From an uncultured Clostridia bacterium (GTDB taxonomy: Bacteria > Bacillota > Clostridia > UBA1381), in NCBI GenBank assembly GCA_934486735.1, contig CAKSQL010000047.1, forward strand, positions 1-10,993: 10,993 nucleotides of DNA, in the 5' to 3' direction. Below the pieces are notes generated by a model, which made no database searches, was not told the origin of the DNA, and saw nothing but the letters and a program-made list of their open reading frames with translations. This document shows positions 7,746 through 10,993 of the stretch, piece by piece. Position 1 is the first letter of the stretch. Each line of letters starts with the position of its first letter. The position numbers and the translations under genes were made by a program.

Positions 7746-7952
7746 ATGAACTACAGAACAAGACTGAAAAATTTAAGAGAGGACCATGACTATACTCAGG
7801 CGCAGATAGGCAAGCTGATTCAAAAAACGCAGCAAGGCTACAATCACATCGAAAACGGGCGCGCAGAGCTGAAAATAGAAGACCTTATAACACTTTGCAA
7901 GTTTTATAAGGTCTCCGCAGATTACATGATCGGTCTCAGCGATAAAATTTAA
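7746..7952 (+). CDS. Small XRE-family HTH transcriptional regulator
   Basis: The 68-residue protein is a single Cro/C1-type helix-turn-helix domain with almost nothing else. It reads LKNLREDHDYTQAQIGKLI, then the recognition helix region QQGYNHIENGRAEL (29-42) and the usual IEDLITLCKFYKVSADYMIGLSD ending. It likely binds DNA as a dimer, since no dimerisation or sensor domain is attached. AGGA at 7733-7736 sits 9 bases before ATG. Two operator dyads upstream support autoregulation. The stop codon overlaps the converging metallo-hydrolase gene by 4 bp, leaving no space for a terminator. Its targets beyond its own promoter are unknown; the divergent SLH gene is a candidate. Similar small repressors are common both in prophages and as chromosomal orphans, and no phage genes are seen here. 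Confidence 0.9.
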   Translation: MNYRTRLKNLREDHDYTQAQIGKLIQKTQQGYNHIENGRAELKIEDLITLCKFYKVSADYMIGLSDKI

Positions 7953-8779
7953 AATTCAAGCACCATTCCGTCATACGATACCAAAAAACCGTCCCCGGCG
8001 GCTATTTTTGAAAATTCGTCATAGACAACATGTGCTCCGTTGTGAGAAAAATGGTTCAAAACAAATATTGTATCCTTGTCCGCTATTTTCTCATCAATCA
8101 GAAGTTTGCGCATTTTTTTGCAACGATTGAAAGTGGGATGTCCGAAATATGTATTGTCGTCACATGCCGATGTACAGTCAAACGAAACAACCGTCAAAGG
8201 CTTTGAAAGCTTTTTAAGACATGCCATACTCTCGTCCGAATACTCACCCGAGTCATTTGCGTAGAATATGCTTTTTCCGTCCTTTTCTATGATATATATA
8301 ACCGGGGTCGATGCCGGGTCGTGCGTTGCTCTAATCGGCGTAATGCGATACCCCTGTGCGTCAAACGCTTCAAACGGCTTGATTCTCACCGCTTGCACGT
8401 CCTTGTCGGACATATCCGAAATCTGATTTTTAATCATTTCATATCCGCTTTCATCCGAGTAGAATGTCAAAGGCTCTTCGCTTATTACATGTGCAAAGCA
8501 GCCGTTCGCGCGCATCGATATATCCGCAGGATATAAATGGTCGCCATGCGAGTGAGTTATTATACACGTCTTGATTTTGTGGAGCGGCATGTTAAAATTT
8601 AAAAAGTGCATATATGTGTCGGCAGGAAAATCAATCAGAATCGTGTCGTCGATAATTGCCTGGCTTCTGGTTCTGATATTTCGTCCGCCCAGCTCTCTCG
8701 ACTTTTTGCAATTCTCGCATTCGCAAAAAATCGCAGGGATTCCCTCAGCTGCCGCCGTTCCGAGATATTGGATTTTCAT
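7949..8779 (-). CDS. Metallo-beta-lactamase-fold hydrolase, PhnP-like
   Basis: I set the start at 8779, giving 276 residues (MKIQYLGTAAAEGIP...), because a perfect AGGAGG lies 6 bases upstream. The longer reading frame to 8914 runs through a non-coding hairpin. The metal motif HSHGDH gives His76, His78, Asp80 and His81. Further probable ligands are His153 (ATHDP), Asp176 (YANDSG) and His243 or His246 (NHFSHNG). A CxCxxC cluster (Cys19, Cys21, Cys24) near the N-terminus matches the structural zinc site of PhnP-type phosphodiesterases, which cleave cyclic phosphodiesters such as ribosyl 1,2-cyclic phosphate. No other phn genes are present, so the substrate here is open; a general cyclic phosphodiesterase role is an inference. 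It is cytosolic with no signal peptide, and it converges on and overlaps the xre gene. Confidence 0.85.
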   Translation of the reverse strand: MKIQYLGTAAAEGIPAIFCECENCKKSRELGGRNIRTRSQAIIDDTILIDFPADTYMHFLNFNMPLHKIKTCIITHSHGDHLYPADISMRANGCFAHVISEEPLTFYSDESGYEMIKNQISDMSDKDVQAVRIKPFEAFDAQGYRITPIRATHDPASTPVIYIIEKDGKSIFYANDSGEYSDESMACLKKLSKPLTVVSFDCTSACDDNTYFGHPTFNRCKKMRKLLIDEKIADKDTIFVLNHFSHNGAHVVYDEFSKIAAGDGFLVSYDGMVLEF

Positions 8780-8846
8780 TTTATTCCTCCTGAGAAAAAA
8801 ATTTGATATAATCCCCGCCCATGAGCGTGGAGCCACATTATACAAA

Positions 8847-8881
8847 GAGCCGCAGCAAAACACATTTTTTTGCTGCGGTTC
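8847..8881 (-). terminator. Hairpin after the HPr-like gene, possible terminator
   Basis: An 11-bp perfect stem (8850-8860 with 8868-8878), extendable to 14 pairs with one G-T pair, has a 7-base loop. It lies about 55 bases past the HPr-like stop. The following minus-strand bases are CTCTTTG, a short T-run, so termination may be weak. A TATAAT (8842-8837) directly after it may be the -10 of the metallo-hydrolase gene, but no good -35 was found. Confidence 0.5.
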
Positions 8882-8935
8882 GTAAATATTTCCGTTTTTG
8901 CGGGCAAACCGCATGGGCTGCCCGTCTGCCGGTTA

Positions 8936-9166
8936 TCAGTCAACAATAAATCTTTTCAATTCGTCGACAAAAGCATCGCAGTTGTCACTGTGAACTTCTA
9001 CCTTGATAGGCTTTGATAAATTCAAGCTGAAAATCCCCATTATTGACTTTGCGTCAACAACGTATCTGCCGGATGTCAAATCTACGTCAAAGTCATACTT
9101 CGAAACGATATTAACAAAATCCTTTACATCATTGATTGAATTGAGCATTAAGTTGAATGTTTTCAT
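8936..9166 (-). CDS. HPr-like protein without the phosphorylation histidine
   Basis: The 76-residue protein resembles HPr (PtsH), the small phosphocarrier of the sugar phosphotransferase system. The second half fits best: SGRYVVDAKSIMGIFSLNLSKPIKVEV aligns with the region around the regulatory Ser46 of HPr, here Ser41. The first half has no match to the GLHARPA motif. At the expected position there is NSINDVKDFV, and the only histidine is His59. It therefore cannot pass phosphate in the standard way and may act as a regulator or binding partner. Kinase-type modification at Ser41 is possible but speculative. Proteins of this type recur in Clostridia as annotated HPr family members. AGGAGGAG lies 6 bases upstream of ATG. 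The gene has its own promoter and a leader hairpin. Confidence 0.8.
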   Translation of the reverse strand: MKTFNLMLNSINDVKDFVNIVSKYDFDVDLTSGRYVVDAKSIMGIFSLNLSKPIKVEVHSDNCDAFVDELKRFIVD

Positions 9167-9199
9167 AACAAACTCCTCCTTATTTTGTTTCTATGGGAT

Positions 9200-9233
9200 A
9201 AGAAAAAGTACTATTAAATTTATACTTTTTCTT
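9200..9233 (-). promoter_or_regulatory. Inverted repeat in the HPr-like leader
   Basis: Arms 9200-9210 and 9223-9233 pair over 11 bp with a 12-base A+T-rich loop. The expected transcription start (about 7 bases after the -10) falls at or near the first arm base, so the mRNA would begin with this stem-loop. It could stabilise the 5' end of the RNA or act as a DNA operator. Confidence 0.5.
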
Positions 9234-9239
9234 GTCTAT

Positions 9240-9268
9240 ATGATACAACTTTTTTTCGATTTAGTCAA
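9240..9268 (-). promoter_or_regulatory. Promoter of the HPr-like gene
   Basis: The minus strand has TTGACT (9268-9263), a 17-bp spacer and TATCAT (9245-9240). This is a near-consensus housekeeping promoter about 75 bases upstream of the start codon. Confidence 0.75.
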
Positions 9269-9274
9269 GAACTA

Positions 9275-9303
9275 TTGCATTTTATTTGAAAATTTTATAT
9301 AAT
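9275..9303 (+). promoter_or_regulatory. Promoter of mtaB
   Basis: TTGCAT (9275-9280), a 17-bp spacer and TATAAT (9298-9303) lie about 70 bases upstream of the mtaB start. The -35 is 6 bp from the -35 of the divergent HPr-like promoter. A second possible extended -10 (TGATAAAAT) lies at 9328-9336 without a matching -35. Confidence 0.7.
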
Positions 9304-9358
9304 AATACTATTATTTGACCTGATATTTGATAAAATCTAACTAAAATATATTATTTAC

Positions 9359-9364
9359 GAAGGG
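9359..9364 (+). promoter_or_regulatory. Ribosome binding site deciding the mtaB start
   Basis: GAAGGG abuts an upstream ATG at 9365 with no gap, which is too close for initiation. It is 9 bases from the ATG at 9374, a normal distance. The second ATG begins MKKAAFYTLGC, the usual N-terminus of the family. Confidence 0.75.
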
Positions 9365-9373
9365 ATGCATCCG

Positions 9374-10669
9374 ATGAAAAAAGCAGCGTTTTACACTTTG
9401 GGCTGTAAAGTTAATCAATATGAGACCGAGGCAATGGCGGAGATGTTCAAATCGAGCGGTTACGAAATTACCGATTTTGAAAATTATGCCGATGTATATG
9501 TTATAAACACCTGCACCGTCACAAATATGAGCGACAGGAAATCGCGGCAGATAATCCGCCGCGCGAAAAAAACAAACCCCGATGCAATTGTTGCAGTGAC
9601 CGGCTGCTATGCGCAGATCTCGCCCGAGGACGTGAAAAAAATTGACGGCGTGAATATTGTTGTCGGCACAAAGGACAGGAAAAACATAGTCGAGCTCACC
9701 GAGGCGGCAAGCGCAGACAATTGTATCGACACAGTGTCCGATATAATGCACACGCATGACTTTGAAGATCTTTCGATAAAGACATATCAAAACCGCACAC
9801 GCGCATATATAAAAATCCAGGACGGCTGCAATCAGTTCTGCTCCTATTGCATAATTCCGTACGCACGCGGTCCGGTCAGAAGCCGTCCCGAGCATGAAGT
9901 CATCGCCGAGATTCAAAAGCTTGCCGACGACGGTTTTTCCGAGATTATTCTGACAGGAATCCATGTCGCATCCTACGGCAAAGACCTTGAAAGCTGCGAC
10001 CTTGCATCGCTCATATGCAAGGCTGACAAAACAGACGGAATAAAAAGAATACGCCTAAGTTCGATAGAGCCTATGACTCTTAATGACGACTTTATCGAAA
10101 GGATAAAGCCATGTTCAAAGCTTTGTCATCATTTCCATTTGTCGCTGCAAAGCGGCTGCGATGAGACACTCAAAAGAATGAACAGGAAATACACCTGCGC
10201 CGAATACGAAAATATCGTGAACGGACTCAGAAAAAACTTTGCGGATGCAGCGATTACCACCGATATTATGGTCGGCTTTCCGGGCGAAACAGAGGATGAG
10301 TTTTTAAAAACATCCGAATTTGTGCAAAGAATAAGCTTTGCGGACGCACATATATTCCAATATTCACAGCGTAAAGGCACACCCGCCGCAAAGCGCCCCG
10401 ACCAGGTTGCACCCGAAATCAAAGAAAAGCGCAGCAAAATAATCGCGGAAATTACACAAAAATCACGTGATGAATTTCGAAATCAATTCATCGGATGCGA
10501 ACTTGAAGTTCTTTTCGAGCAGCCGTATCATAAAGATAATGAATATTTCGAGGGCAAAACAAGTAATTATCTAACGGTTATCGTTCCGACAAGCGAAAAT
10601 CTCTCGGGGCAAATCCGCAATGTGACATTGCTTGAAATGAAAGATGATGTTATTGTGGGGAAATTATAA
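9374..10669 (+). CDS. mtaB: tRNA t6A37 methylthiotransferase MtaB
   Basis: The 431-residue radical-SAM enzyme adds a methylthio group to N6-threonylcarbamoyladenosine at position 37 of tRNAs, giving ms2t6A. The N-terminal UPF0004 domain (about 1-105) holds the cluster cysteines Cys11 (TLGCKVNQYETEAM, the MtaB hallmark), Cys47 (INTCTVT) and Cys78 (VTGCYAQ). The radical-SAM domain (about 140-335) has Cys152, Cys156 and Cys159 in DGCNQFCSYCIIPYARG, followed by GIHVASYG, LHLSLQSGC-type (here FHLSLQSGC) and TTDIMVGFPGE segments. A C-terminal TRAM-type RNA-binding region covers about 370-431. Length and motif order are complete. The gene is transcribed alone from its own promoter, and no clear terminator follows before the repeats. 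MiaB is excluded by the TLGCKVNQYE signature. Confidence 0.95.
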   Translation: MKKAAFYTLGCKVNQYETEAMAEMFKSSGYEITDFENYADVYVINTCTVTNMSDRKSRQIIRRAKKTNPDAIVAVTGCYAQISPEDVKKIDGVNIVVGTKDRKNIVELTEAASADNCIDTVSDIMHTHDFEDLSIKTYQNRTRAYIKIQDGCNQFCSYCIIPYARGPVRSRPEHEVIAEIQKLADDGFSEIILTGIHVASYGKDLESCDLASLICKADKTDGIKRIRLSSIEPMTLNDDFIERIKPCSKLCHHFHLSLQSGCDETLKRMNRKYTCAEYENIVNGLRKNFADAAITTDIMVGFPGETEDEFLKTSEFVQRISFADAHIFQYSQRKGTPAAKRPDQVAPEIKEKRSKIIAEITQKSRDEFRNQFIGCELEVLFEQPYHKDNEYFEGKTSNYLTVIVPTSENLSGQIRNVTLLEMKDDVIVGKL

Positions 10670-10720
10670 ATAATTCAATACGTCCAAATTTGAAACAAAA
10701 AATACTCGAAACACCCCAAT

Positions 10721-10993
10721 TCACCCGATGATGTTCGCGGGGATTTCGAGCGGTGCGACTTCAACCACACTCCGATAGAAACTTTGTCGGAAGGGGGAAA
10801 AATAGTGCAGAACACCCCCAACTCACCCGATGACGTACATGTGTACTTCGAGCAGTGCGACTTCAACCACACTCCGATAAAAACTTTGTCGGAAGGGGGA
10901 AAAATAGTGCAGGACGCCCCCAACTCACCCGATGACGTACATGTGTACTTCGAGCAGTGCGACTTCAACCACACTCCGATAAAAACTTTGTCG
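10721..10993. repeat. 102-bp tandem repeat array at the right end
   Basis: Units begin at 10721, 10823 and 10925, each with TCACCCGATGA, and the third is cut by the window end. Units 2 and 3 are identical over all 69 shared bases; unit 1 differs mostly at 10731-10762. The period is 34 codons. One frame is open on each strand: plus from 10694 with no ATG, and minus from 10974 to 10675. A hairpin with 8-bp arms and a 3-base loop recurs (10874-10892 in unit 2); unit 1 keeps its pairing through a G-T pair. With no ribosome site and no recognisable protein, I call it a DNA repeat and not a gene. Bases 10670-10720 between mtaB and the array hold nothing clear. Confidence 0.85.

Noticed and set aside
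8780..8914. N-terminal extension of the PhnP-like reading frame by 45 codons
   Set aside because: The perfect AGGAGG at 8786-8791 fixes the start at 8779, the protein from there begins like its family, and the extension crosses a strong hairpin.
9003..9302. Plus-strand 99-codon frame over the HPr-like gene
   Set aside because: It is antisense to a gene with a perfect ribosome site and promoter, and it crosses the mtaB promoter.
9365..9373. Upstream ATG of mtaB
   Set aside because: It directly abuts the GAAGGG ribosome site; the ATG at 9374 has normal spacing and the usual family N-terminus.
9341..9964. Minus-strand 207-codon frame inside mtaB
   Set aside because: It is a shadow of the strongly recognisable mtaB frame.
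10675..10974. Minus-strand 99-codon frame over the right repeat array
   Set aside because: It is explained by the repeat period being a multiple of three; the plus strand is equally open, and no ribosome site or family is recognised.

Overview
The window reads as a piece of a chromosome from an anaerobic Clostridia-type Firmicute. The supports are strong Gram-positive Shine-Dalgarno sites, A+T-rich promoters with TATAAT boxes, an exported S-layer-homology (SLH) protein, an HPr-like protein of clostridial type, a DUF3343/cysteine-desulfurase pair and an MtaB tRNA methylthiotransferase. The genus cannot be told from this sequence. There are no transposases, integrases, tRNAs, rRNAs or CRISPR arrays. 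Both window ends are repetitive.

Layout: 1-264 is the end of a tandem array with a 187-bp period, rich in short hairpins. A stand-alone beta-ketoacyl-ACP synthase III (fabH-like, minus, 281-1234) follows. Divergent from it is a two-gene operon of overlapping frames: a DUF3343 protein (1438-1704) and an EF2568-type class V aminotransferase/cysteine desulfurase (1691-2824). A hairpin terminator at about 2904-2942 separates this operon from the largest gene, a minus-strand 1519-residue secreted SLH protein (2952-7511, GTG start) with about four diverged copies of a ~190-residue repeat. Divergent from that is a small XRE-type repressor (7746-7952). Its upstream region holds a perfect 20+20 bp inverted repeat and a second copy of the same operator core, which implies autoregulation. 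The repressor converges with a PhnP-like metallo-beta-lactamase-fold hydrolase (minus, 7949-8779), and the two frames overlap by 4 bp. Next come an HPr-like protein lacking the phospho-accepting histidine (minus, 8936-9166) and, divergently, mtaB (plus, 9374-10669). Their promoters lie back to back. The window ends in a 102-bp tandem repeat (10721-10993) that is open in one frame on each strand.

The genes do not form one pathway. They look like several short transcription units: lipid initiation, S/Se mobilisation, cell surface, a repressor, a hydrolase, an HPr-like regulator and tRNA modification. The most distinctive points are the XRE operator pair, the repeat structure of the SLH protein, the unusual active-site surroundings of the FabH homologue, and the two repeat arrays, which share a 20-bp core at 16 of 20 positions.
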